Shown: in pieces, positions 1-6,610 of the stretch | Layout: every line of letters starts with the position of its first letter | Numbering within the stretch: the first letter of the stretch is position 1 | Source: Pseudomonadota bacterium | GTDB lineage: Bacteria; Pseudomonadota; Alphaproteobacteria; Micropepsales; Micropepsaceae | Length of the DNA stretch: 11,336 nt | Direction of reading: 5' to 3' | Assembly: GCA_021808875.1 (NCBI GenBank) | Contig: JAKBAU010000094.1 | Location: 1-11,336 of the forward strand | The notes under the pieces: model-generated | The model's database searches: none | What the model saw: the letters and a program-made list of their open reading frames with translations, nothing else | Told to the model about the DNA's origin: nothing | Position numbers and translations under genes: made by a program

Positions 1-269
1 ACGCTGGTGTATGGCGTCGGCCCAATAGCGTTCCAAAGGCGCGCGCTTTGCAGTTCGCCGCATAACGCCGAAAGATAGTTTAAGTTCTCTATTTTATTGA
101 AAAATGGTGCCGGAGGAGTTCTCGGCACGTTGCCCATAACCTATTGATATTACTATTTAAATCAAGCCGCCTCTCACGCGGTACCAACAAAAGTACCAGG
201 AGTTTTCTAGTCCTTACTTGCCTGTGGGTAGGCGTGCAGGTGGTAAGCGATGTGATGCGATGAGCAGCT
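1..269. other. Intergenic flank left of the insertion sequence, no gene seen
   Basis: I see no credible coding region in this stretch; every frame is short and without recognisable protein character. It holds one possible minus-strand terminator hairpin (listed separately). It also has a short inverted repeat (ATGAG / CTCAT) just before the IS end. It may be the 3' flank of whatever the insertion sequence landed in, but no interrupted gene can be reconstructed across the element. Confidence 0.5.
100..128 (-). terminator. Possible rho-independent terminator
   Basis: Read on the minus strand, GTGCCGAG pairs with CTCGGCAC-like sequence (arms at 121-128 and 108-116, one bulged base, 5-nt loop). 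The hairpin is followed by CA and a run of five T. The plus strand has no T run after the hairpin, so it would act leftward only. The only visible upstream gene in that direction is the transposase ending at 283. It could therefore stop outward transcription from the IS, or belong to an older gene displaced by it. This is seen in sequence only; strength was not computed. Confidence 0.35.
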
Positions 270-1810
270 CATGCGTCGGCCGTTAAGAAGCCTGCATGAG
301 GGTTGACGGCGGGCTACTGACATCGCGGATCGCGATCAGGAGCATGCGCAAAAGAAGCCTGAGCCAGCGCAGGATGAGGCGCAGATTGTAGCCAACGGCG
401 GAGAGAATGGCGTTGGCGTGATCGCCCTGGCGGCCCTTGAGATAATTTCGGCCGAGGTGTCCGTCGCTTTTCAGATGTCCGATCACCGGCTCGATGGCAG
501 ACCTGCGCTTAAGTTCGCGTTTGATCGTGCCATGCACGCCGCGCTTCTGACCCGAGATGAACACCCCCAGTGGTTTGGACGCCTTGTGGCCGCGATATCC
601 CTTGTCGACATAAATTAGCTCGATATCGCGCCCTGTCAGAGCCTGGGTCTCTTCGATCACGCCAGCCAGGGTATGACCGTCAAATGGATTGCCAGCTAGC
701 GCCTTGGCGTGGAGGACAAACTGGCCGCCCTTGCAGCGCCGGTTGGTGGTGGCGATGGAGACCTTTGTGCCGAACTCATAGGGTTTGTGCGCCTTGCCCT
801 TGCCGATGCACTCGGTCTCCGGCGCGTGCCAGGAATAAAGCTTGGGGCCACGCTGATTGTGGTTCTGCCAACGGATGCGGATCGCCTTGCTCAAGAGCAC
901 GGAAAATAGCTTTTGCAACACCTCGTTGTCGCCGATCTTGCGCGTGATATCGCGGATCAGCCGGCCCAGCCGGGTGCGCAGAAACTTCAGCTCCCGCGTC
1001 GCGCGCTTAAATTGCTTGGCGTGGATATATCGGCCTGCCATCAAGGCGGCCCGCTTGGCCAGTCGTGCATAGGACTGCCGCAAGCCAACACCGTTCACCT
1101 TGGCCAAGGCGCCAAGCTTCTCGATCGCCGTTAGCATCAGCTTGGCGTCGGTGGGATGGGTGACGTTCTTTGGCTGGACTGTCGTGTCCACCGTGACGCG
1201 GGCCATGTCCTCGGGCTTGAGCGCGCCGGTGGCATGGGCCACGCGCAGGCTCTCCGCCAACGGCGCCTCCAGCTTGCCACCGATGCGCTTGCGCCAATGG
1301 CTCAGCCCGGAGCGTTCGTGAGGAAACGCATGGGCAAAAAATTCTTCCCCGGTGAAGTATTGCCAATAGGGATCGAACTCCCAACGGGCGCAGACCTCTT
1401 CGTCCGACAACCCGTAGATATACTTGAGAAGCAAGAGCCCGACCATGAACCGCGTTAAAAGTCCCGGCCGTCCTTCGTTGCTGAAACAGCCGGACACCTC
1501 CCCATCGATCCAGTCCCAGTCGATGGTCCCGGCAAGTCGTACCAGCTCATGGCGCATGTTGATGATCTGATCCAAACGGGCCCGAAAAAGGTCCTGCTCA
1601 CCCGTCCATTCCCGCTTTTCCGGTCGCATCGCAAACCTCCCGATGCACCAATCGAATCACGCTTCGCCCTTCACGCAAAGCAAATTCCGCCGACCAAAAT
1701 CGCAAGCTTCCCGCAGCCCAAAGCCCTGTTTCCTGCAAATCCGAATACTTCATTCCGCCAACAAACCGCTCTCTCCCAGAAGCTTCTGAGATTTTAACCG
1801 GCGGCTCATG
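270..1810 (-). mobile_element. IS5-family insertion sequence (ends approximate)
   Basis: An intact DDE transposase is bracketed by an imperfect inverted repeat. Positions 270-288 and 1792-1810 match at about 14 of 19 bases when one is reverse-complemented; both contain CATG at the outer end and GTTAA further in. The left repeat includes the transposase stop codon. The resulting ~1.54-kb length suits IS5-family elements with a ~450-aa transposase. I could not find a convincing target-site duplication next to these ends, so the true tips may lie a few bases outward. Confidence 0.6.
283..1629 (-). CDS. IS5-family DDE transposase
   Basis: A 448-aa protein that catalyses cut-and-paste movement of its own element. 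The N-terminal ~45-115 region has the InsH/DUF772-type pattern (GRPGLLTRFMVGLLLLKY, then YWQYF and LSHWRKRIG). The catalytic core follows the DDE_Tnp_1 layout: D148 in VTVDTT, D342 in IYVDKGYRG, and E380 inside the R-x3-E-x6-K signature (RSAIEPVIGHLK). An insertion-rich middle section (~185-260) is very basic and fits the longer IS5 subgroup. The ATG at 1629 is preceded six bases upstream by a strong GGGAGG ribosome site. The frame is uninterrupted and all three catalytic residues are present, so it may be active. The numerous ORFs on the opposite strand are shadows of this gene. Confidence 0.92.
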   Translation of the reverse strand: MRPEKREWTGEQDLFRARLDQIINMRHELVRLAGTIDWDWIDGEVSGCFSNEGRPGLLTRFMVGLLLLKYIYGLSDEEVCARWEFDPYWQYFTGEEFFAHAFPHERSGLSHWRKRIGGKLEAPLAESLRVAHATGALKPEDMARVTVDTTVQPKNVTHPTDAKLMLTAIEKLGALAKVNGVGLRQSYARLAKRAALMAGRYIHAKQFKRATRELKFLRTRLGRLIRDITRKIGDNEVLQKLFSVLLSKAIRIRWQNHNQRGPKLYSWHAPETECIGKGKAHKPYEFGTKVSIATTNRRCKGGQFVLHAKALAGNPFDGHTLAGVIEETQALTGRDIELIYVDKGYRGHKASKPLGVFISGQKRGVHGTIKRELKRRSAIEPVIGHLKSDGHLGRNYLKGRQGDHANAILSAVGYNLRLILRWLRLLLRMLLIAIRDVSSPPSTLMQAS

Positions 1811-1889
1811 CGCATGCTTTCTTCCAGGCATCCACTTCACCTGGGCCCTCCACGGCGCTGCGACTTTACGATTAAAACTCGATCATAAA
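1811..1889. other. Short spacer between IS and broken HEPN-like gene
   Basis: About 80 bases lie between the right IS repeat and the stop of the broken gene. They include a perfect 10-base palindrome, CATGCGCATG, overlapping the right IS end (1807-1816). No gene or terminator is visible here. Confidence 0.4.
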
Positions 1890-2375
1890 TTATCCTGCCG
1901 GAAGCTTTCCGTCAGACCAGAGGAATAGTGCATCAATGGACTCAGCCGTTATGTAGAGCATGTCCAAAACCTGACTAGGCAGAAATATCGACTGCATAGC
2001 GGGATGTGAGCCCTCGTTGCGTAGTTCGACGGTCGTTTTCCAGCGGACAATCTCGGTAGTAGGAATGGCACCCTTTTGTACCAGAAATTTCACCGCATCA
2101 GCAAACTTGGGCCAACCCTTTGGCTGCTAGCCCAATTCCCTGGCTCTCACTTTGGCTGCACGCTCTGAAATGGGATGTAATTGCTCAGCGCCCAAAGTCA
2201 TCAGTGGATAGCACAAGTAGCCATAGATAATGGCGCTCTTTGCGACTTCGAAGAGCTTTCGAATTTCAGCACCTTCGGGGTTCAACGCGTAAATTGCGTC
2301 CCACTTTTCAGAAGTTATCGATTCAATAGACGCCCACGCGCGACAGGTCAGTTTGCGTTCTTCGTCGCTTATCAC
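1890..2375 (-). pseudogene. HEPN-like protein gene broken by an in-frame amber codon
   Basis: Two stretches, 2375-2130 (82 codons from a GTG) and 2126-1890, lie in exactly the same frame. A single TAG at 2129-2127 separates them. The conceptual product continues smoothly through the stop (RARELG*QPKGWPKFADAV). The C-terminal half carries ELRNEGSH, an R-N-x3-H motif typical of HEPN ribonuclease-like domains, in a context (…WKTTVELRNEGSHP…) resembling small helical DUF4145-like proteins. Full length would be about 161 residues. Termination at the amber leaves an 82-aa fragment without the RNxxxH motif; a GTG at 2093 could restart translation. The gene lies downstream of the ImmA-type gene on the same strand. 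A one-base change from a sense codon such as CAG is the simplest cause. A sequencing error or suppression is possible. Confidence 0.65.
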
Positions 2376-2431
2376 ATCGGCATATTGGCTCGGACGGACG
2401 TCGCTGCGGAAATCGACGCATTAGCTCGTCA

Positions 2432-3352
2432 TTATCGAAAGCTCGAATACCGGCTAGATCGGCGATTCCAGTTGCGATCATCAGTTTCTTCGTCTTCGTC
2501 CCGTTCTTCGACGATCAGAAGTGTCATCGCCCAACCTTCCTCTTGAAGGAAGACCTGCTCATATAGCGCCGTGATATTGCCACGGCGCTCTAGCCATGCG
2601 TCTGTCGCGGTTTCGACAAGATCAGAAATGGAATTAATCGCGCTTGTTTTGGCGAACGAGTGCTTCAGCGCATTTTTTGGAAGCGGAGCGTCTTTCTTCA
2701 ACCCCAAATATGGGAAGCCTTGCTGTGGAGTGATGACGCGCTTCACGGCTCCATTGTGCGAGGTGACAATGGCAATCTTTTCGTGTGACTGATTGACGTA
2801 GATTTTCGCCATCACTTCCTGAGATACGTCGAATGTTTCCGCCAACGCGCGGACGTGTGAGACATCGCAGGTTTTGCCGAGCTTCTTACGCTCTTCGCGA
2901 TATTCGGGGGCGGCGACCAGCAGCGCAGCCGCAAACTCGTTCGCTTCGATTTCTATGCGTTCCTGCTCGGGCCGCTGATCGAAATTTGTCGAGCGCATGC
3001 GCCGCATATCGACAGGCTCGCATATAAACTTCTGGCGAATCCGATGGGTCGGAATCAGGAAATGGCCGATTTCGTGCCCGAGCGTGAAATTGTGCCGTCC
3101 GCTTCGCATCCCTGCACGGATGCCAATGGCTCCACCGTTGGGACCGATCATCAGGGTGCCATCGAATGAGACGCCTTCATATATCTGGATGCCGATAATG
3201 CCGATGGCCTTGGCAATCCCGTCGAGCGGTATGCGTCGCGGCACCGAACCGAACTGCGTACGCAATTGCCGATGAATCTCGAGCGCGATCTTCGTCGGCT
3301 GGCCGAGGTCGGCCAGCGCCATCATGTCGATCGCTATCCCGAGTTCGCTCAT
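2432..3352 (-). CDS. ImmA/IrrE-family zinc metallopeptidase
   Basis: A 306-aa protein with the ImmA/IrrE (COG2856-type) peptidase domain. It has the zinc-binding helix H93-E-I-G-H97 in TLGHEIGHFLI and a downstream glutamate helix IEANEFAAALL (E136 region), the usual third ligand. Residues ~190-306 form an extra C-terminal region ending in an acidic, polar tail (EERDEDEETDD), which may be a sensor or regulatory part. The ATG overlaps the stop of the upstream XRE gene as ATGA, so the two are translationally coupled. Known family members (ImmA of ICEBs1, CapP beside CBASS, Deinococcus IrrE) cleave a partner XRE repressor after DNA damage. That role here is inferred from the pairing. The last ~14 residues are less certain because another frame also reads openly there. 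Confidence 0.85.
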   Translation of the reverse strand: MSELGIAIDMMALADLGQPTKIALEIHRQLRTQFGSVPRRIPLDGIAKAIGIIGIQIYEGVSFDGTLMIGPNGGAIGIRAGMRSGRHNFTLGHEIGHFLIPTHRIRQKFICEPVDMRRMRSTNFDQRPEQERIEIEANEFAAALLVAAPEYREERKKLGKTCDVSHVRALAETFDVSQEVMAKIYVNQSHEKIAIVTSHNGAVKRVITPQQGFPYLGLKKDAPLPKNALKHSFAKTSAINSISDLVETATDAWLERRGNITALYEQVFLQEEGWAMTLLIVEERDEDEETDDRNWNRRSSRYSSFR

Positions 3353-3669
3353 TCCTTCTTTGTCACCATGTTGAGGAGCTGCTCGAAAACCTCGAAATCC
3401 TTGTCGGTCAGATTCGCCAGCTTGTCCGTGTTGCGTCGGAAAAATTGATCTGCGCGCGTGAGGTCGCTCTGCGGCTCTTCGATCAGGTAGGTGACCGTGG
3501 TCTTAAAGTGGGTGGCCAGCTTTTGAAGCATGTCGAGGGATGGGTTGGTCGCGCGATTGCTTTCGAGTTCCCAGATGTGGGCTTTGGAAGCGTCGATGGC
3601 GTCAGCTACCTGTTGGAGTGACTCTCCTGTCGCTACGCGCAGTTCTTTCAACCTGTCGCCTACTGGCAT
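3349..3669 (-). CDS. XRE-family HTH transcriptional regulator
   Basis: A 106-aa protein with a HTH_3/Cro-CI domain over residues ~5-63. The pattern is RLKELR, then SLQQVADAIDASKAHIWELE as the helix-turn-helix core, then PSLDMLQKLATHF and TVTYLI. A short helical tail (~75-106) may serve dimerisation or be the cleavage target of the partner peptidase. The ATG at 3669 has GAGGAGGG just upstream. It is the first gene of a minus-strand unit with the ImmA-type peptidase (4-base overlap). It is divergent from the ubiquitin-like operon, with a cluster of inverted repeats between them. By analogy with ImmR/ImmA and CapH/CapP it probably represses its own operon and possibly the divergent one. That regulation is inference. 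Confidence 0.9.
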   Translation of the reverse strand: MPVGDRLKELRVATGESLQQVADAIDASKAHIWELESNRATNPSLDMLQKLATHFKTTVTYLIEEPQSDLTRADQFFRRNTDKLANLTDKDFEVFEQLLNMVTKKE

Positions 3670-3693
3670 GAACCCTCCTCGTTGACCGGTGGA

Positions 3694-3777
3694 TCAGGCC
3701 GTATAGATATAAAAAACGCCACGGACGTTTTGCCTTGACAAAACGGCGCGTTCGATCCATCTATACAGCGTGCCTGA
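3694..3777. promoter_or_regulatory. Nested dyad in divergent promoter region, candidate XRE operator
   Basis: Three inverted-repeat pairs share nearly one centre. The inner pair is CGTTTTG (3726-3732) with CAAAACG (3739-3745). The middle pair is GTATAGAT (3701-3708) with ATCTATAC (3759-3766). The outer pair is TCAGGC (3694-3699) with GCCTGA (3772-3777). All arms are perfect. A plus-strand TTGACA (3735-3740) overlaps the inner dyad. TATACA (3762-3767) lies 21 bases beyond it, too far for a standard sigma-70 promoter, so the exact promoter is unclear. Position between the divergent XRE-peptidase unit and the Ubl operon makes binding by the XRE protein the natural reading. Confidence 0.55.
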
Positions 3778-3884
3778 AGCGTGGGGGCCGTGCAAGAGAA
3801 ATCCTGCAGGGCCAAATTCCGAATAATCCCATGAAATCAGGCGGATAACTGCCATCCGGCGGCGAGGCACACCGGAGGGCCTAG

Positions 3885-3914
3885 ATGGCGAGAGCCAGAG
3901 AGGAAGTGCCATGA
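3885..3914 (+). other. Possible 9-codon leader ORF coupled to the Ubl gene
   Basis: An ATG at 3885 follows GGAGGG with a 5-base gap, a better ribosome site than most in the window. It encodes MARAREEVP and stops at TGA 3912-3914, overlapping the Ubl ATG (ATGA). It could tune translation of the operon by coupling. The Ubl gene also has its own GAGGAAG site about six bases upstream, lying inside this ORF, so the leader may be chance. Confidence 0.3.
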
Positions 3915-4366
3915 CCGCCGAAGCCGCCAAACACAAGTTGCGGATTCACATCGACCGCGAGGTCTACGAGTCGCCCAACCCGACCACAGGCGAAGCCCTG
4001 TACCACCTGGGCCATGTCGCCAATCACCGTGAGCTGTTCCGCGAGGTGGGCGGGGATAAAGAAGACGAGTTCATTCCCCGCGACGCCGCCGTCGTCCATC
4101 TCAAGGAGGACGAGCACTTCTACAGCCAGAAGGCGGTCACGCTGATCGTCAATGGCGAGCCGCACGAAGTCGTGGAAACGCGCATTTCGTTCGAGGAGGT
4201 GGTGAAGTTGGCCTATCCGGTGCCGCCGACGGGGCAGTGCATCGAGTTTACCGTCACCTATCGCAACGGCCCGCCGGAGAATCCCAAAGGGACGCTGACG
4301 GCCGGACATTCGGTGCGAGTCAAAAACAGGATGATCTTCGATGTCACGCCGACCGATAGATCGTAG
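3911..4366 (+). CDS. Tandem ubiquitin-like domain protein (Multi_ubiq type)
   Basis: A 151-aa protein made of two predicted beta-grasp (ubiquitin-like) domains. The first spans residues ~9-73 (LRIHIDREVYESPNPTTGEAL … VVHLKEDEHFY). The second spans ~75-147 (VTLIVNGEPHEV … ISFEEVVKLA … FTVTYRNGP … SVRVKNRMIFDVTPTD). This matches what I know of bacterial multi-ubiquitin proteins (PF14452 type), which pair with ThiF/E1 enzymes. It would be the modifier or substrate protein of the operon. The protein ends VTPTDRS, not Gly-Gly. Conjugation through a diglycine tail is therefore not supported, unless the C-terminus is processed or used differently. GAGGAAG precedes the ATG, and the 3' end overlaps the E1 gene by 26 bases. 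Confidence 0.85.
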   Translation: MTAEAAKHKLRIHIDREVYESPNPTTGEALYHLGHVANHRELFREVGGDKEDEFIPRDAAVVHLKEDEHFYSQKAVTLIVNGEPHEVVETRISFEEVVKLAYPVPPTGQCIEFTVTYRNGPPENPKGTLTAGHSVRVKNRMIFDVTPTDRS

Positions 4367-5525
4367 CCCGCCGCTCAAGCGGCTTCGGGACGAAGGCTAC
4401 GACATTGAAGTCGTCGACGGCTACCTGCTGGTGCACGACGTTCCGTATGTGAATGAGAAGCGAGAAGTGAAGCGCGGCGTGTTGATCGCCGCGCTTCGCC
4501 TAACCAACGACGTAGCGCTTCCGCCGCAAGATCATCAAGCAAGGTGGGTGGGCGATTGTCCTTGCAATGAAGACGGCTCGATCATGCAGGGCCTTGGTCC
4601 ATCGTCTCAAGCCGCCATCACCGTCAAAGGCTTGGAGGCGAAATGGAACTTCTCGTGCAAGCCGAAGCCATCGGACGCGTACACAGACTTTCACCACAAG
4701 ATGACGCACTATGTGACGAAGATTTCTGGTCCGGCTCAAGCCATTGACCCGAAGATCACGGCTCAAACTTTTCGCCCCCGTGCGCCCGACGAGGAAGAGT
4801 CGGTATTTCTATACGAGGACACCGCCAGTAGCAGAGCCGACATCGTCGCCATCAATGACAAACTGAAACCGCTACGGATAGGCATCGTCGGACTTGGCGG
4901 TACTGGCTCTTACGTTCTCGATTTTGTTGCCAAAACGCCAGTGCGCGAGATCCATTTGTTCGATGGCGACACGTTCGAGCAGCACAACGCATTCCGTGCA
5001 CCCGGAGCCGCGTCAGGGGCGGAGTTAGACGAGAAGCTGACCAAGGTCGAATTTCACGCCCGAACTTATGGAAAGATGCGGCGCGGCATCATCGCTCATC
5101 CCAAGCCGATGGGGCCGGACACATTGCACGAACTTGAAGGCTTGGACTTTGTGTTTCTGTGCATGGAAGGCAAAGGCAAAAAGGTCGTTGTCGAGAAACT
5201 GGAAGCCGCGAATATCCCGTTCATCGATGTAGGGATGGGCATCACTATTCATGGCGACCGTTTGCGTGGCCAAGTTCGCACAACGACAAGTACGCCAGCG
5301 AAGCGAAAGCATGTGTACGAGAAGAATCGAATTGCTTTCGTGACGGCGGATGGCATCAACGAGTACGACAAGAACATTCAGGTTGTCGAATTAAACGCCA
5401 TGAATGCCGCCTTTGCCGTAATCAAGTGGAAGAAGCTGTTCGGCTTTTATGACGACGACAACAACGAGTTTTTCAGCGTGTTCGTAATTGCAGGAAACGA
5501 AACGATCAATGAGGACAACGAGTGA
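4341..5525 (+). CDS. E1/ThiF-like adenylyltransferase with DUF6791-type N-terminal domain
   Basis: A 394-aa protein. Residues ~10-150 match the domain I know as DUF6791, which precedes ThiF in multi-Ubl operons (LLVHDVPYVN, KRGVLIAAL, VGDCPCNEDG, FSCKPKP, YTDFHHKMTHYV). From ~177 comes a Rossmann E1/ThiF domain: GIVGLGGTGS (G184, G186, G187, G189) for ATP, FDGD (208-210) and N216/R219 for adenylation. It would adenylate the C-terminus of the Ubl protein. There are only four cysteines (C73, C75, C106, C274), none in a clear E1 catalytic-Cys position. C73/C75 lie in the N-terminal domain and could carry thioester chemistry. The ATG at 4341 lies inside the Ubl gene, which suggests translational coupling. 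The GTGA overlap at the 3' end couples it to the next gene. Confidence 0.87.
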   Translation: MSRRPIDRSPPLKRLRDEGYDIEVVDGYLLVHDVPYVNEKREVKRGVLIAALRLTNDVALPPQDHQARWVGDCPCNEDGSIMQGLGPSSQAAITVKGLEAKWNFSCKPKPSDAYTDFHHKMTHYVTKISGPAQAIDPKITAQTFRPRAPDEEESVFLYEDTASSRADIVAINDKLKPLRIGIVGLGGTGSYVLDFVAKTPVREIHLFDGDTFEQHNAFRAPGAASGAELDEKLTKVEFHARTYGKMRRGIIAHPKPMGPDTLHELEGLDFVFLCMEGKGKKVVVEKLEAANIPFIDVGMGITIHGDRLRGQVRTTTSTPAKRKHVYEKNRIAFVTADGINEYDKNIQVVELNAMNAAFAVIKWKKLFGFYDDDNNEFFSVFVIAGNETINEDNE

Positions 5526-5932
5526 AGCGGCCATTCAAAATCAGGCACGAGTTCGTCGAGTTCATCCCGAAAGAGAGGGAGAGCGGAGTCCTGTATGTGT
5601 CGATCCCCTATGCCACGGCGGTTCATAATTGCTTTTGTGGCTGCGGCTTGAAGGTCGTTACGCCCATCGCTCCAGTCGGATGGACGTTGACCTACGACGG
5701 CGAGGCGGTGTCCTTGTCGCCATCCGTCGGAAACTGGGGGTTCCCGTGTCGGTCGCACTACGTCATCAAGCGCGATACCGTCGTTTGGGCGCGCAATATG
5801 ACCCAGGAACAAATTGAGGCTGGGCGAGTGTGTGATCGGATGGCCCGCGCGCAGCATTTTGCCGAGCAACCCTCCGATGCAGTCCAAGCACCCAAGAAGC
5901 GGAGCTGGTGGAGCCGAGTATTTGGAAACTAG
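5522..5932 (+). CDS. DUF6527-type Cys/His-rich protein of the Ubl operon
   Basis: A 136-aa protein starting with GTG in a 4-base GTGA overlap with the E1 gene. The core (HEFVEFIPKE … GVLYVSIPYATAVHNC … GNWGFPCRSHY … VVWARNMT) matches the DUF6527 family that travels with multi-Ubl/E1 operons. H35, C37, C39, C41, C76 and H79 form a compact set that could bind zinc. The last ~30 residues are polar and end in a basic/tryptophan tail (KKRSWWSRVFGN). The biochemical role is not known to me. Accessory protease, ligase-like adaptor or E2 substitute are all possible. Third and last gene of the operon. Confidence 0.8.
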   Translation: MKRPFKIRHEFVEFIPKERESGVLYVSIPYATAVHNCFCGCGLKVVTPIAPVGWTLTYDGEAVSLSPSVGNWGFPCRSHYVIKRDTVVWARNMTQEQIEAGRVCDRMARAQHFAEQPSDAVQAPKKRSWWSRVFGN

Positions 5933-5952
5933 ACGTAGGCTGAATTTAGTTG

Positions 5953-5965
5953 GGGGCTGCGCCCC
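5953..5965. repeat. Short GC-rich hairpin after the Ubl operon
   Basis: GGGGC and GCCCC flank a TGC loop, 20 bases after the DUF6527 stop codon. It is followed by only three T, so it is a weak intrinsic-terminator candidate for the plus-strand operon. Confidence 0.4.
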
Positions 5966-5969
5966 TTTA

Positions 5970-6054
5970 CCGTCAAGACCAAGGCAAGCGCGGAACGTGA
6001 CCGTGTAGTCGCTGCGCTCCGGCCCGCACCACTCACGTTCCGCGATCTTGACGG
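5970..6054. repeat. Long two-part inverted repeat (stem-loop or cruciform)
   Basis: The outer arms, 5970-5978 and 6046-6054 (9 bp), pair perfectly. So do the inner arms, 5989-6000 and 6033-6044 (12 bp). The left side has a 10-base insertion between its arms where the right side has one base, giving a bulged 21-bp stem with a 32-nt loop. It sits between convergent genes. It could be a bidirectional transcription barrier, an RNA structure, or a small repeat family member. No T tract follows. Confidence 0.6.
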
Positions 6055-6085
6055 CTTAACCCCGCTCATTGCCGCGTGGCTAGTT

Positions 6086-6103
6086 GGGTTGCTGGCGCAA
6101 CCC
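6086..6103 (-). terminator. Hairpin just after the nuclease stop codon
   Basis: Perfect 7-bp arms GGGTTGC and GCAACCC with a 4-base loop begin six bases past the minus-strand nuclease stop. Position favours a transcript-end structure for that gene, but there is no U run, so intrinsic termination is uncertain. Confidence 0.4.
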
Positions 6104-6109
6104 TTGGGA

Positions 6110-6610
6110 TCAAAGGTAGTCGGACCGTAGCGACCCGGAGAGCGGTTCGTCGACGGCACCGTTTCCATAGGCAGTCAGCCCGGAGAGTCGGCAGGACTCA
6201 CAATCGAATATCAGGTGAAGGCCCAGTGTATATCCATAGTCGCCGCTGTCGCGCGTCAGTCCGATCAGCTTTTCTTCGTCACCGCCGCGCGTGTTGCTCG
6301 ACTTTTTAACTTCGATCACCAGCAGGTTTTCACGCTTGTTGCGGCGATGGACGATTATGTCCGGGAATATCGTTCGGCCATCTTCATCATCGGAGCCGAT
6401 AGCTTCAGGTGCCGGGAGGCGCTTAATTGCCGCGCCGAGGCGATTGTATTCGCAATCGACATTCCAATCCGAGAACTCCCGTTGGAGATATTCGGCAAGT
6501 TTGTGAGTGATGCTCCGCTCGTTTGCATTGAGCTGGAGCAGGTCACCTTCCGCCTTGAGAAAGGCAACTGTCGCAGCCATCGCGCGGATTGCAGATTCGG
6601 TATCGCTCAT
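6110..6610 (-). CDS. Small PD-(D/E)XK nuclease-like protein
   Basis: A 166-aa protein with a restriction-nuclease-type core. It has an N-terminal acidic helix (NERSITHKLAEYLQ, E31/E39), then D84 in FPDIIVHRR, then E100-V-K102 in LLVIEVKKSS. These give the D…ExK signature with beta strands around it. It would bind Mg2+ and cut nucleic acid, though the substrate is unknown. It is short for a nuclease with its own specificity domain, so target choice may come from the partner gene. The ATG overlaps the upstream gene's stop as ATGA, so the two are made together. It converges on the Ubl operon with ~180 bases of hairpin-rich spacer. A structural or housekeeping role cannot be excluded. Confidence 0.72.
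   Translation of the reverse strand: MSDTESAIRAMAATVAFLKAEGDLLQLNANERSITHKLAEYLQREFSDWNVDCEYNRLGAAIKRLPAPEAIGSDDEDGRTIFPDIIVHRRNKRENLLVIEVKKSSNTRGGDEEKLIGLTRDSGDYGYTLGLHLIFDCESCRLSGLTAYGNGAVDEPLSGSLRSDYL

Noticed and set aside
105..118. Sequence like the reverse complement of a tRNA 3' end (GGCACCA with CTCCTCC before it), a possible integration site
   Set aside because: No T-loop or other tRNA arms follow, only ~14 bases fit, and the stretch is better explained by the hairpin plus T run.
1598..1840. 80-codon minus-strand ORF upstream of and overlapping the transposase start
   Set aside because: Lies over the IS end and leader, lacks protein-like character and clashes with the well-supported transposase start.
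2323..2481. 52-codon minus-strand frame bridging the peptidase and HEPN-like genes
   Set aside because: The start reads plausibly (MIATGIADLAGIRAFDND) but the second half is Arg-rich noise overlapping the next gene. Kept only as a caution about the peptidase C-terminus.
3721..3767. Plus-strand TTGACA with TATACA as a standard promoter
   Set aside because: The gap is 21 bases. At 17-18 bases the -10 matches only two of six positions.
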